Shown: positions 1-12,435, counted from the stretch's first letter. The stretch: 64,000 bases of DNA from Imbricaverruca yamaguchii (GCA_034440575.1 JAOTOL010001367.1:186001-250000), one strand, 5' to 3'. Translations and numbers: made by a program. The notes: generated by a model from the letters alone, not told the origin.

Positions 1-2210
1 GCCAGCGAAGAAGAATTATTCGGTCTTCGCAGTATGCATAATGGAGACCCGCGTCCTGCATAATGCATGGTGGCCCCGGGATTTAGTCACAGAGTCTCGT
101 GCTTGCTATTTACCCAGCACAATATGAATGTCAAAACTTTGCGTTTAAACTTTGAGTCCATGTTGTTGTTGTGTGTGGCTTTACGGTGCAGCACTAAGCG
201 CTTAAGGCTGTATGGCTCTGCCTGCCTCTCATCTCGGCGGGAACGACTGGCACCGCATGAAATCGCACCCGGTACTTATGGTTTCCCATTCGCCCAGCTT
301 AGCCAATGCGCTACCGACGTCCTAATTTTCGGGGCCCAACAACCACCATTATTTAGCACATCCTCGGCGAGTTCTACTCAACCTTCTCCGGTACGCACAG
401 CACGCCACCGTTCCTGGCCCGGCTCCCGAGTTCAGAACCGAAAGCCACACCCCATGGGAGTTGGCTTGCGTCAGCTGGACAGAGTGTGGCTCGCACGGCT
501 GGAGGCGACAGCGGGACGACCGGGCCGGCGGCGCGACAACCGGCAACTGGGTGCGTCGTCACGTGATCAACTGCACACGTAGGCTGTGCCGGCGGACACG
601 AACGGCCGCCGGCGCGGCGGCCGGCAGAGGACGACCGGGACGTCAGAGAGCGTCACAGAGGCTGGGAGCGGCTGACTACTGTCACGGGCGGCCGCCACCG
701 GGTCTACTGCAGACGACGCATCCACTCGGCACCACCGTCATATGCCGCCACCGGACCTACTGCAGACGACTCGTCCTCTCGGCAGCCCTGTCATGTACCG
801 CCAAGGTCAAACATCACCTCCAGGGTACCACACAGTCGGTGCCGTCGCACCGGTCGCTCCAACCTCACCGAATGTCTCCAAACAGCCAACTCCAACGCCA
901 CCAGCCGCAATCAAACACTTCCCGCGCCTCCAACCTACCTAACCATGCCCATCCGCAACCCTTCACACGCGTCTACACTTCCAAACATGATCCGCGCATA
1001 ACGCGTCCACGCTTCCTACCGTCTCCTAAAACCAGAACCTTCCCAAACATCTCCAAGCGTCTCCTACACTTCCAACGTCTCAAGCCGTCTCCCCCTGCCA
1101 TCAGTGCCACCCATCAAGCCCCAGCGACACGCCCAATCGCCGCCGCCGCCGCCAGCGCGTGTACCGCACCGCACCGCATCGCAAGGCAGGCAGCGCGCGC
1201 TCCCCGGCAGTCACGGCGGTGGTTCGGGGGTCCCTGTTGCCCGACGGCACCGCTGCGACGGTGCCGCCCCAGCCGACGGCGCGGGGACGCGCCGCCGCTC
1301 GAGAGGACGCACGGGCGGCGGCGGCGACGGGCGGCGGCGGGCGCGTGTCTCGTGTCGCGCCCGTCTGAGGTCTGTCTCACCGGCCGACGCCGGCGTGGCG
1401 CAACCCGACGAGACACGAACCTGGTAAACCAGACACGTTAGATGGGTGTCTAACGACGGTGCCGTCCCTCCCCTCCCAATCATGGTCGTCCCGCCACCTA
1501 CCGGCCTCGCCAATCTCGCTCACCGACAGAGCCACCGCCTCATCAGTACCGCTGGCAAACGCAAAGCACCGGCAATCGTCCCGTCACCCACAGCCGGTAA
1601 TCACATCTCCACAGGGGCCGCTACCGTAGCGGGCGTACTACGGCATCCGGTTACCGGACTCATCTGGTCCTTCGGGCTACGGCCACAGTAGACAACAGGA
1701 CCATACGACTTTTTTTTTTGGGGGGGGGGGAGGCGACTGAGTCCTGCGAGATCCGGGAACACACAATCAGAGCCATATGGGATCCGACTACCAGAAACAA
1801 AAGATCATACAGATCGAGTTACCACGAAATGATCTGGACGAACCTGCCACAAGTTCCCGCTTGAGGGAACTCGTATGCTATAGCTTTCGTAAACAATCGA
1901 CCCTACATGGTCAGTGAATGGATTCCCAGAGCACTACACGGTCCGAATGCGGTAAGTGATAGGCTCCATAGGATCTGGCTGCGGGAAATAACATGACAGG
2001 ATGCAAATATTGGGAGTGGCAAGGCTCTACATGGCAACAGAGAACGGAGCATTACAGGGTCCGGCTGCAGGAAAGTACAGCATCCGGCGCCTGGCACGAT
2101 GCACTGGACTACTCTGCCAGTGGCGATCGATTCGTAAACCGACGGCATGTCCAAACCTGGAGAATACAATTTCAGGATTTCATGGAACCTGATGAATAAT
2201 ATACCTTGTA
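1..2210. other. Gene-free stretch, partly CpG-rich
   Basis: No supported gene. About 400-1440 is very GC- and CpG-rich with overlapping open frames on both strands, as expected from composition alone. A homopolymer pair (10 T then 11 G) lies at 1710-1730. A short inverted repeat (GTTCCC / GGGAAC) lies at 1853-1870. A 68-codon frame at 1993-2199 (+) has ordinary amino-acid composition but no recognisable domain. Confidence 0.6.
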
Positions 2211-2370
2211 GTGGTGGTCATTGGTTTCACGTCGACCGTTGGGTCATGCAGCATCGCCAATCTCTAACTCCGGTTGGTCACGGACGAAGAGTAGCGACAG
2301 GTGAGTCCCGAACCCACAATTTTTTTCGATTGCGAGACGGGAACCTTACCTTTAGACCACTCGTTCCCAC
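2211..2370 (-). mobile_element. tRNA-derived SINE, copy 1 (diverged)
   Basis: Same family as the copy at 49854-50016, read on the minus strand. The tRNA-like head lies at the high-coordinate end (about 2300-2369) and the ACCAAT-containing tail at the low end. The anticodon-arm region carries an expanded T-run on the plus strand and several substitutions, so this is an old copy. No convincing target-site duplication. Confidence 0.85.
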
Positions 2371-2892
2371 TAATATAACTGATACATGCCGAATACCAAG
2401 CCAATAAGATACAAATTCGCTTTGAGCTTCTGCAAATTAAATGGTTTGGGAGTTTCAACTACGCTGCAGGAAATCACGATGTTGATTGGAGTAGAATGGA
2501 GTAGATCATCTTCCGGGAAGTTGCTTCCTAGGATAAATTCTCATATTTTCCCCGTGCGTACATAACTTTTCTGTTTACTCCAAACGTGACAGTGGGCGTG
2601 GATAACTTCCGGCAGAGCGACCGGCAAGATAATTGTCAGGAGACACGAGGCAATTGGATCGATGGCAATATGCCACTGATCAAGCTGTCATAACCAGTCA
2701 GATAAGTTAGTGGGTACAGGCAGCGGACAGGTGTGCACCACCTGGTGCACGCCGTCAGCTGTCTCACCCAGGCTCTCCCTCTTACAGCATCGCTCTCACC
2801 GGGGCATAACTCGAGCGTGTCGGACAGAGACAGGAGCCGGGCACCAGCTGGGCACAAACTAGTCGACAGAGCCGCTGGTGAGACCGCCTGCA

Positions 2893-4048
2893 GCGACGCC
2901 ACAGCACTTCGGTCCGTGACATCCTAGTGCTGTAGAGTGACCGACCCCCGCTGACGCCACAGCACTTCGGTCCGTGACATCCTAGTGCTGTAGAGTGACG
3001 CATGTGACATGACCGACCCCCGCCGAGGCCACAGCACAGTCCGTGACATCCTAGTGCTGTAGAGTGACCGACCCCCGCTGACGCCACAGCACTTCGGTCC
3101 GTGACATCCTAGTGCTGTAGAGTGACCGACCCCCGCTGACGCCACAGCACTTCGGTCCGTGACATCCTAGTGCTGTAAAGTGACGCATGTGACATGACCG
3201 ACCCCCGCCGAGGCCACAGCACAGTCCGTGACATCCTAGTGCTGTAGAGTGACGCATGTGACGTGACCGACCCCCGCCGACGCCACGGCACAGTCCGTGA
3301 CATCCTAGTGCTGTAGAGTGACGCATGTGACGTGACCGACCCCCGCCGAGGCCACAGCACAGTCCGTGACATCCTAGTGCTGTAGAGTGACGCATGTGAC
3401 GTGACCGACCCCCGCCGACGCCACGGCACTTCGGTCCGTGACATCCTAGTGCTGTAGAGTGACGCATGTGACATGACCGACCCCCGCCGAGGCCACAGCA
3501 CAGTCCGTGACATCCTAGTGCTGTAGAGTGACGCATGTGACGTGACCGACCCCCGCCGACGCCACAGCACTTCGGTCCGTGACATCCTAGTGCTGTAGAG
3601 CGACGCATGTGACGTGACCGACCCCCGCCGAGGCCACAGCACAGTCCGTGACATCCTAGTGCTGTAGAGTGACGCGAGACCGACCCCCGCCGACCCACGG
3701 CACAGTCCGTGACATCCTAGTGCTGTAGAGTGACGCATGTGACATGACCGACCCCCGCCGACGCCACAGCACAGTCCGTGACATCCTAGTGCTGTAGAGT
3801 GACGCATGTGACATGACCGACCCCCGCCGAGGCCACAGCACAGTCCGTGACATCCTAGTGCTGTAGAGTGACGCATGTGACGTGACCGACCCCCGCCGAC
3901 GCCACAGCACAGTCCGTGACATCCTAGTGCTGTAGAGTGACGCATGTGACATGACCGACCCCCGCCGACGCCACGGCACTTCGGTCCGTGACATCCTAGT
4001 GCCGTATAGTGACGCGTGTGACGTGACGTGTGACGCATGTGACGTCAC
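2893..4048. repeat. Minisatellite, 57- or ~70-bp units, 17 copies
   Basis: Seventeen units marked by CATCCTAGTGCTGTA. Spacing is about 70 bp, or 57 bp where the GCATGTGACRTGAC segment is missing. Each unit holds a short inverted pair (ACAGCAC ... GTGCTGT) that could form a small stem. A TTCG-containing insert near the first arm is present in some units and absent in others, giving variant units. The open minus-strand frames of up to 309 codons here are periodic artefacts. Confidence 0.95.
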
Positions 4049-4630
4049 CACCGTCGACGCCGGGCTGTGTGGGACGGACCACCGTCTGTCGCGTCGGCTG
4101 AAGTGGCGTGCACCTCCGCCGCAGCGCCAGACGCCTCCGGAGTCGGCGAATCGACACCGACGGCTTCAGGGGATTAGCACGTCGAGATGAAACGACCAGT
4201 CGATGGATGAAAGCCATTGGCAGAGCGCCAACAACGAACTTCGACTTGGGTTAGATTTCTTCAGAGAGAACTAGTGTGAGCTGGAATGGGAGTCTTCTGT
4301 TTGAAAACGGCGCAGTGCACTCGGTAATTATCTCAGGTGGTTGGTTCGCTCTCAGGTTGGTTGGTTAGTTCGTATCTCAGGTGGCACCGATTTGTTTTTT
4401 CTTCAATGCATGTGCACTATACGAATCTCATCGAATGTCACCGCTGGGGGTCACGTCGTTAATATATCGTCAAACGTTCGACATCCTCACCGCGTGGACA
4501 CGTACGCCCGCCTCGTTATCACCACGACGTGGTTTATGATTAGCTGCCGGTACGGCTCGAAAAATTACGATGCTCCAGTAATTACGACCAGTGCTTGAGC
4601 ACGACCACAGCACTCCTCGACGCCAACGTG
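4049..4630. other. Unique spacer, no gene seen
   Basis: Mixed-composition sequence between two minisatellites. A short GGTTGGTT-containing stretch near 4340-4370 resembles simple repeat. No splice-bounded or domain-bearing frame found. Confidence 0.5.
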
Positions 4631-5044
4631 TGGTGGCGGGTGACCGGGAGCCCCAGGAGCCCCACTGAGCGCGGTCCGTACGGTGGTGGGTGACAGGGAG
4701 CCCCACTGAGCGCGGTCTGTGTGGTAGCGGGCGACAGGGAGCCCCACTTAGCGCGGTCCGTACGGTGGCGGGCGACAGGGAGCCCCACTCAGCGCGGTCC
4801 GTGCCGTGGCGGGTGACCAGGAGCCCCACTCAGCGCGGTCTGTATGGTGTCAGGTGACAGGGAGCCCCACTCAGCGCGGTCCGTGCCGTGGCGGGCGACA
4901 GGGAGCCCCACTCAGCGCGGTCCGTGCGGTAGCGGGCGACAGGGAGCCCCACTCAGCGCGGTCCGTGCGGTGGCGGGCGACAGGGAGCCCCACTCAGCGC
5001 GGTCCGTACGGTGGCGGGCGACAGGGAGCCCCACTCAGCGCGGT
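4631..5044. repeat. Minisatellite, 41-bp unit, ~10 copies
   Basis: Regular 41-bp spacing of ACAGGGAGCCCC (for example 4693, 4734, 4775, 4857, 4898). Units differ by a few substitutions in the GTRCGGTRGCGG segment. The unit is not a multiple of three, so the frames of up to 187 codons across it change phase between units. Confidence 0.95.
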
Positions 5045-5189
5045 GCGGCAGCAACATCGGCAGCGTGTCGCTATTCGTCGCCGGCGTGCCCTGTCGGGGG
5101 TGGCCCGACACACCCCAGCAGCCGCGGGCGGCGCAGGACCGGGCAGTCCGAGGCGCCAGACCGACCATCCGGCGGTCGGCCGTCGTTAC

Positions 5190-5295
5190 CTGGCGACGGT
5201 CGGTCGTCGTGCAGCGAGAAGAGCACCTTGCGCGCCGCCAGCCGCCAGCGCTCCATCTTGCTGTCGCTGCGCTGCAGGGTCGGCTTGCGCTCCAT
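5190..5295 (-). CDS. Candidate first coding exon, unrecognised protein
   Basis: On the minus strand an ATG at 5295-5293 sits in strong Kozak context (GCCCGCCATGG) and opens 35 codons, then one extra base before a donor (CCAG|GTAACG, intron from 5189). The peptide begins MERKPTLQRSDSKMERWR and continues with an LAARKVLFSLHDDR segment: basic and amphipathic, with a possible phosphosite at SDS. It does not look like the low-complexity product expected from GC-rich noise. I see no clear acceptor upstream; the 5' side is CpG-rich, so it may be 5' UTR and promoter. I do not recognise the family. It lies on the same strand as the SH3 exon at 36 kb, downstream in transcription order, so it could be an alternative start of that gene or part of another gene. 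Both links are guesses. Confidence 0.45.
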
Positions 5296-5299
5296 GGCG

Positions 5300-6391
5300 G
5301 GCCGACGGGCGCGCGCGCCGCGGCCGCCGCCACCACGTGCCGCCGGCTCAGCGCACCGACACTGACTGACGTCGCCGCCGCCACATCAGTCGGCCGCGCC
5401 GACCATCACGCGCCGCTTCGATCGGCCCGGCCGGCGGCCACCCCGCCCGCCACGTCACACTGACGTCCCACCGTCACACGGCCGCCGCGCACCTATCGCC
5501 CGCGCGTCACGGCGACACGTCACCGGTGTCACGCTCGAGACGCCGCCGTCACGCAGACGCCACGCTCCACGTCATCGGCACATGGACGTCGACACGCTCG
5601 TCGCCGGCCCGCCGACGTAGCCCCGTTACGGCGCTATCGCACTGGTGTTGCCACCGTCACACCACCACCGTTGCCGGACACCAGTGGTGCTGGTGGTGCG
5701 GCCGACGGCACCGGTGCTGTCACCGTCACACCGTCACACACAGGCTCGCACGCGCGCGCGAGAGCGGCGACAACGTTGCGACCGGACGGCGCCGACCCCA
5801 CCTCTCTCGGTCGACTCGGCGGCGCGACTGTGCGGCGGCCTGGTCCGGGCCAGGGCGCCCGCCAAGGACACGCCACGCGGACACCACACACACTCACTCG
5901 CTGACACACACACACACACACACGGAGGTGTGGTGGCCGCCGCCAACACGGGGTCGGTCCCGGTGAGCGAGCGGGCGGGCAGCCGCCGGCGACGGCGCCG
6001 GCAGGGGAAGTGCCACGGGCTGTCATCAGTGACACGTCCCCGATCGGTGACACTGGTCGGGGCAGAATCGCGCGCAGCCACCGGCGGTGGTGCAGAAAGA
6101 ATCTGGGCAGGTCTGGGCAAGTCGTGTGCAACGAAGGCTTCGACTGGCGGCGCGTGATAACTAACACCAGTGCAAAAGTGCCGAAATGAAGAGGGGCTTC
6201 CTCTCCACTCCAATCCTAAGTAGCACGGCACACAGTTCTTCTTGATATAAAAAAACGTGTAGACACGGGAAAGATACCACATAATTACTCCTATCATTTA
6301 CTTATATTGAAGATGGAAACGATTGGTCGCACCATGCAATGTTGAACTGCGTGCTTATGTTACCAGTGTGGTGCCAGCTCCACCTAGTGGT
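5300..6391. other. CpG-rich unique block
   Basis: Very high GC and CpG from about 5045 to 6100, upstream (in minus-strand terms) of the candidate start exon, so it could be a CpG-island promoter. An (AC)n run lies at about 5904-5923. From 6150 composition shifts to AT-rich. No other exon supported. Confidence 0.5.
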
Positions 6392-6553
6392 AGGTTGGTT
6401 GGTTATTGGTTTTACGACACATCGACCGTTTGGTCATGCAGCGTCGCCAATATCTCACGCCGATTGGCCGCGGGCGAATAGTAGCGACAGGTGAGACTCG
6501 AACCCGCAACCTTTCGATGGTGAGTCGTGCAACTTACCCCTAGGCCTAGGGGG
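6392..6553 (-). mobile_element. tRNA-derived SINE, copy 2
   Basis: Full-length-like copy on the minus strand. The GGTTGGTTATTGG tail complement starts at about 6392, and the tRNA-like head ends near 6553. The 5' end is altered to an AGGCCTAGGGGG-type sequence, so the first bases of the head are degenerate. The box-B region (GAGACTCGAACCCG on the plus strand) is well kept. No clear target-site duplication. Confidence 0.9.
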
Positions 6554-7155
6554 CATACACCCAAGTGGATGTGTGCCAGTGCAGCGGTTTTGTTGCAGCC
6601 ACCGGGATCCTCCGTGCGAGATAATCCATGCCCGGCATTTCTCCTTCGTGGATCTTCCGCTAAAAATATCCCCGTCAGTCTACAACACAAAGCTGCCGCA
6701 AGACTTCTCATTTGCGGATGAACATCTCCTGCATTTTCGCTGAAGTAGCTGCTTTTATTGCACTTCACGCGCCTGATGATTCACAATTCATGTGATATTT
6801 AGATGACCTCACACAGTGTGAACTCAACAACATAATTATTTCAACGTGAAATATTGCTAGCAACGCTACATGACTGTGCGCGCTAATTTCCTTCTGGCTG
6901 TGCTGGGAAGGTCATTAATTCAGTGGGGAAAGTGTACCCGTACATATGTTGGAAGGAAAGCAACGCCCTAATTGTTGTCCGAACCCCAGGCGTTGTTAGG
7001 GGCGAAATGACGGGGTGCATGATTTATTTCCCCCTCCCCCTTGGACGGGAAGGGTGATGAAACGCTCGGAAGAAGCCCAGCTGTCCAGTCGCGGCGCCAG
7101 TCGCCCGGCTGGCCTGGCCTGGATACAAGTGTGGCTGGGTGATGAGGCCGGAGCA
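6554..7155. other. AT-rich spacer, no gene seen
   Basis: Unique sequence; nothing recognised on either strand. Confidence 0.5.
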
Positions 7156-7218
7156 CACCATGCCGGGTCCACACCATGCCGGGTCCACACCATGCCGGGT
7201 CCACACCATGCCGGGTCG
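7156..7218. repeat. 16-bp tandem repeat, 4 copies
   Basis: Four near-identical units of CACACCATGCCGGGTC. Confidence 0.9.
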
Positions 7219-7274
7219 ACGCAACAGGAGGCCCCTGCTGACCGACGAGAAGTGTCCCACCGCCGGCGGCATGC

Positions 7275-7505
7275 GCTGAGACCAGCGACAGACCAGCGAC
7301 AGACCAGCGGCAGACCAGCGACAGACTAGCACACCTCCGGCAGAAATCCGACAACACCGCGAGGGAGCCAACCACAGACGGTGTGCACAGACCAACCAGG
7401 GCAGACCAGCGGCAGACCAGCGACAGACCAGCGGCAGACCAGCGACAGACCAGCGACAGACCAGCACACCCCCGGCAGAGCTCCGACAACACACGCGAGG
7501 GAGCC
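7275..7505. repeat. 11-bp repeat nested in a ~120-bp duplication
   Basis: Two blocks of CAGACCAGCGA-type 11-bp units (about 7277-7328 and 7402-7470). Each is followed by the same segment (CACACC.CCGGCAGA..TCCGACAACAC, then CGCGAGGGAGCC), showing that a larger segment containing the array was itself duplicated. Confidence 0.9.
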
Positions 7506-9745
7506 GGCCATCGGCGCATAGCTTCTTTATAACTCGGGATATAACATTGGTTAGTGTGCTCCAACCTCTTTTTCGCGGCTCATAGAACCTTGCCTCCATA
7601 GGCTTAGCCCAGAGGCCCACGTGGCATCCTTTTAAGCCTCGACAATTAATAACTTTATGGAATGCTTCATAACTACCCACTCTATACATATATTCTTCCC
7701 ATGCTTGGTGCGACCGGTGCTTAATTAACATGGTGATTACCTCGAACTATGTTTCGCCGACATTAAGAAGAGCTCGGTGCTCATGGTTCGTTGGAAGGGC
7801 TGGGAAGGCTAAAAACCAGACGATACATTTATCTTTCTTATTATATCATTTTATAACTGTTTTACCAATATATTTATACTATACTATAGACTATACTATA
7901 ATGTTTTGGTTTGGTTACCAGGTTGCTTGTTTCATGTATCAACTCCTGAAGCTGTAGGTCAGAATACCAAAAGGCTCCACTGTGACACAGTAGATGCAAT
8001 AATTCCTAAATCCCTGATCCTCCATGCACTGACATTACGTGTTACTTGCCGCCGCATATGCGCATGAAATCGGCCGTAACGCCACACCGGCTGATAATTC
8101 AGAGCCTGGGACCTGCTCTACCGAGACGATATTCGATCAAATATTTGATATACTAATTAACTTCAAGGAGTTAATTTGCATTCAGTATGTGGACATAGCC
8201 CTACATGAAGGCTCTCATCAAGTCATAGCCGTCAGTGAACGCTGCAGTCTGTATGTTTTGGTTTTGTCTCCATCCAGCTGGTGCTGGTGCCATTGCCCGG
8301 GTCCCTCATAATATACGTGACAATGACTGTGCTGCCGGGAAAGTGTACAGTGAGTGTACACTGGCTGTGCTGCACTGTGTGGCCGACACTACTCCAGCCT
8401 GAGAAGGACGTCAGTGACGTGCGAGGAAAGGAACATAGTCAGCTGACCCTCTGCGGCCGGCGGCGGCGGCCCTGGCGTTTGCTCAGTGCAGGCACGCCGC
8501 CAGCAATTGCTCAAGGATAGGGTGGATTTTGCCAAGTGGGTCAAATGTACCGAGCGATTGTCCAAGGATGGGTTCGATTTTTCCAAGCTGGCTGGATATA
8601 CCTAGGAATTGTCCAAGGATGGTGATTATTGGTTGTATGACACGCCGACAGTTGAGTCATGCAGCGTCGCCAATCTCTCACGCCGATTGGTCGCGGGCGA
8701 AGAGCAGCGACAGATGGGACTCAAACCTACAATCTTTCGATTGTGAGACGAGCAACTTACCCCTAGGCCACTCGTCCCCTCCAATGGCATGTGATTCGTC
8801 TCTTGCCCATACCGGGCCGTTGCAACGATCCGTGGGCACCAGGCAACGGTGCATCGGCGACACCATGGCAACACGAACAGACCCGGCCTATCTCAAAACT
8901 GTTGGGCTTCCCCAGCACCACCGCACTAATTGGAGCCGTTTCGGTTGCCCGACACTGTTATCTGAAGCTGATACCACACGTGTAGTGCAGACGCTTTCTG
9001 CCGGACGACCAGCGCGACACGCTGCCTACACAGATGTCGGTGCAGTGTTAAAACAATGGTTTCTCGTTAGGTGTGAGATGTCGAAACGAGTACAGCAGGA
9101 TGTCGAAATCGCTACGGAAATAATGTGACAACAAATATTTCTGAAGTCATTCAAACCCAGTTTTGAGACAATTCAGTTCATAACTGTACTCGTTTTGCAT
9201 GTTTTGAGAAGTACCCAATTTGGGGGTATCGATATCAACGAGAACGGTACAAATACATATGCTATAAATGAGCACTGTATAGCAGCACATCATAGGTAAT
9301 ACTTTTGCCTGTAATTACACCATGGGATGTTCGGTATCACGATCCAGAATCCGTTATGGTGCACATACGCATGATGCTAATAAATGAGATACCGCTGGAA
9401 GCAAGGCATGAAGACTTCGCAAGCACGCGCCAAGAAGCACGATGTCGATATATCTTTGGGAAGGATGTCGATTCAGTGTTCAGTAAGTATATTACTGAAC
9501 AATGAATATTCCACCCTAATTCACGAATACTCTCTCACTGTGTCGGCGCACCGAACCCACCTCTCCCGCTACACACGCACGTGCACGCACACACACGCAC
9601 GTGCGCGCACACACACACACAACCGCATCCCATCTCATCTCATCATCAACGGAACGACTTACTCAAAACGCACGACACGGGGATCAGTCGCCAGACAGAT
9701 CCCACCGTCGGTGGATGTCGGGCGACACGCCGCTCGGAGACGACA
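7506..9745. other. Mostly unique, AT-rich; one SINE inside
   Basis: Contains an ATAC/TATA-rich stretch near 7860-7900, a loose repeat of ATTGTCCAAGGATGG near 8558-8622, and an (AC)n/(CACG) microsatellite at 9565-9625. No supported gene apart from the SINE listed separately. Confidence 0.5.
8621..8778 (-). mobile_element. tRNA-derived SINE, copy 3
   Basis: Minus-strand copy with the complete core (GTAGCGTCGCCAATCTCTC-like, here GCAGCG) and head. Box-B region has changes (ACTCAAACC). The tail end merges with a local ATTGTCCAAGGATGG repeat, so flanking duplications cannot be judged. Confidence 0.9.
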
Positions 9746-9760
9746 CAACTCGGCTGGCTA

Positions 9761-9920
9761 GGGACGAGTAGTCCGGGGGTAAGTTCCCAGTCTCACAATC
9801 GAAAGGTTGTGTGTTCGAGTCTCACCTGTCGCTACTCTTCGCCCGCGACCAATCGGCGTGAGAGAGACTGGCGACGCTACATGACTCAACGGTCGACGCG
9901 TCGTAAAACCAATAACCGAC
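9761..9920 (+). mobile_element. tRNA-derived SINE, copy 4, with TSD
   Basis: The only copy in plus orientation. Reading 5' to 3': tRNA-like head with A-box-like AGTCCGGGGGTAAG and B-box-like GTTCGAGTCTCACC, a core containing GCGACCAATCGGCGTGAG, and a tail with CGTAAAACCAATAACC. Flanked by 15-bp direct repeats CAACTCGGYTGGYTA at 9746-9760 and 9921-9935 (two mismatches), the expected target-site duplication. There is no poly(A) tail. Confidence 0.92.
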
Positions 9921-10106
9921 CAACTCGGTTGGTTATTGGAGTTCAGGGGCGCGTCGACTACATCGACCATGCAGCGCCAGACGACGCAACGCCGTGCCGA
10001 TGATAATGAAACGCGTCAAGTGCGCCGACGAGACGCAAATACTCCAGTGCGTCTGAAAATCGGTGTCCGGCTTACTCGCGGCCCATTCACCACCTGGCTG
10101 CTTCAC

Positions 10107-10623
10107 AGACGTCCGCTCTGCCAGTCTGACCCGGTCTGCCAGTCTGACCCGGTCTGCGAGTCTGACCCGCTCTGCGAGTCTGACCCGGTCTGCGAGTCTG
10201 ACCCGCTCTGCCAGTCTGACCCGCTCTGCCAGTCTGACCCGGTCTGCGAGTCTGACCCGCTCTGCCAGTCTGACCCGCTCTGCCAGTCTGACCCGGTCTG
10301 CCAGTCTGACCCGCTCTGCCAGTCTGACCCGGTCTGCCAGTCTGACCCGCTCTGCGAGTCTGACCCGCTCTGTCAGTCTGACCCGGTCTGCCAGTCTGAC
10401 CCGCTCTGCGAGTCTGACCCGGTCTGCCAGTCTGACCCGGTCTGCGAGTCTGACCCGTTCTGCCAGTCTGACCCGCTCTGCCAGTCTGACCCGCTCTGCC
10501 AGTCTGACCCGCTCTGCCAGTCTGACCCGCTCTGCCAGTCTGACCCGCTCTGCCAGTTTGACCCGGTCTGCCAGTCTGACCCGGTCTGCCAGTCTGACCC
10601 GCTCTGCCAGTCTGACCCGCACC
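10107..10623. repeat. Minisatellite, 18-bp unit, ~28 copies
   Basis: Units of TCTGACCCGSTCTGCSAG with two alternating positions. Because 18 is a multiple of three, several frames on both strands stay open (for example CQSDPL repeats on plus, RVRLAE repeats on minus). The two variable positions behave as independent polymorphisms rather than codon-constrained sites, so I do not call a protein. Confidence 0.97.
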
Positions 10624-10682
10624 TGGCTACTTGCTGGCGCATCTGGCTGGCAGACCCTGTAGGCAGTTTGGCGCCTGGGTAG

Positions 10683-11195
10683 CCTACAAGTATGTGTGCC
10701 TGCACCTCATGTGCAACGCAGTCACGCCAGTAGCCTATAAGCCTGACTACCTACACCTCATGTGCAACGCAGTCACGCCAGTAGCCTATAAGCCTGACTA
10801 CCTACACCTCATGTGCAACACAGTCATGCCAGTAGCCTATAAGCCTGACTACCTGCACCGCATGTGCAACACAGTCATGCCAGTAGCCTATAAGCCTGAC
10901 TACCTATACCTCATGTGTAACGCAGTCACGCCAGTAGCCTATAATCCTGACTACCTGCACCGAATGTGTAACGCAGTCATGCCAGTAGCCTATAAGCCTG
11001 GCTATGTGTACCGCAGTCACGCCGGTAGCCTATAAGCCTGACTACCTACACCGCATGTGCAACACAGTCACGCCAGTAGCCTATAATCCTGACTACCTGC
11101 GCCGCATGTGTAACGCAGTCATGCCAGTAGCCTATAAGCCTGGCTATGTGTACCGCAGTCACGCCGGTAGCCTATAAGCCTGCCTACTTGCGCCG
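10683..11195. repeat. Minisatellite, 51-bp unit, ~10 copies
   Basis: Spacing of GTAGCCTATAAGCCTG is 51 bp at the start (10730, 10781, 10832). Later units carry deletions and CGCCGGTAGCC variants. The array directly follows the 18-bp array with only about 60 bp between them. Confidence 0.95.
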
Positions 11196-12435
11196 CATGT
11201 GCACCGCAGTCACGTCAGCCGCGCACAAATTTTACCGCAATTATATTTGCCGACATTCATGAACACTTCAGTTTCGGTGTGCTCGGTGCCATTCACGTGA
11301 GCTGTTCACGAGCCAAAAGCGTTGGCCAGCACACAATTTTGGATTGGACACTTTTGTCCAACGCTTTGCCTAAGGGGAACGTGTGCACGTGCCGAACGCT
11401 GTCTGAACATCGCACGAACGTGATAATAATGTCAGAAGACCTTCTGACACCTTATGACATTTGTCAGAAGTTCAATATGCGTTCAATGCGCTTGGCGAAC
11501 CTCCACCGGCCAAGCAGCGCCCTTTTCATACAGTGCCGGTTAAAAACCCGCCTACGCCGTATTGGCTGTACAGCATAGGCACGTGCCGGGATTGTGTCTG
11601 CAATACTACCAATGGGACGATCAGGGGTCATCGTGCACAACGTTGCAGCCACACACAAGGCTGGCAACGTGTGCCGAGCGCGCAATACCGAGCAGTCGAA
11701 CTGACCTGCAAGGTCGGGACAGTTGTTCTGGGCTGGCCAGTGGCTTACAAGTTAGTCACCGCCAGAGAACAATGGGAATGGTTGGCGCGGCCCGGGATTT
11801 CCGGGCGGTACGACCACGTCGGCCCCAGTGCCGTTTGGCCCTCGGCGTGGCGATGCAGCCACGTGGGTTATCGGGGCCACCCTGCACTCGCACGGGCAAA
11901 GCACACGTGCATGCATTACTCTTGTCACATGAGCATGGCTAGCGAGGTAAAAAAGGCACAAATAGCACCCCAACCAAAGCACAAGACGAAGACGTACCAG
12001 GGTGACCACTGCATCCAGGGTATCTAGAAACATTTCCTGTCACGTCCAGCCTGACACATCACGCGGGATTAACACGAAATCCCAGTCGGATACCGTCATC
12101 GTCACAGTTTCAAACAACCTCGGCAACAGCCAAGTTCAAAACACAGACCACCTTTGATGGCAGCACGGGTCAAACACGCCGACCTATGGAGACACCAGTT
12201 CGCCCACCGGCGACGCCCAGACGCCCACATCCTCCCACACACGGCAGGCTGACATTCGAAACATGATGCGCCCACACACTGGTCGAAGACTATCAGCGGG
12301 ACTTCCCCACCACAGCTGGTATTCCAGCTATGGCGGGGAAATCCCAAGCATTGGTATATTTGGTTATTTGGTTATTTTGTCTTAGGGACGCTTCGACTGC
12401 TTCGGTCACACAGCCGAGCATTGGTATAATTGGCA
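11196..12435. other. Unique region, no gene assigned
   Basis: An imperfect palindrome TGTCAGAAG-AC-CTTCTGACA lies at 11430-11449, with a third TGTCAGAAG at 11462. A 188-codon plus-strand frame (11461-12027) has fairly ordinary composition but no domain I recognise. Confidence 0.45.

Noticed and set aside
2893..4048. CRISPR-like array
   Set aside because: The spacer regions are themselves repeated and the units contiguous; this is a eukaryotic minisatellite with no cas genes.
9933..10682. A 248-codon plus frame (CQSDPL repeats) and a 229-codon minus frame (RVRLAE repeats)
   Set aside because: 18-bp array artefact; the variable bases are not biased toward synonymous change in any frame.
11461..12027. 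A 188-codon plus-strand frame
   Set aside because: Reasonable composition but no recognisable domain, splice signals or repeats to support it.
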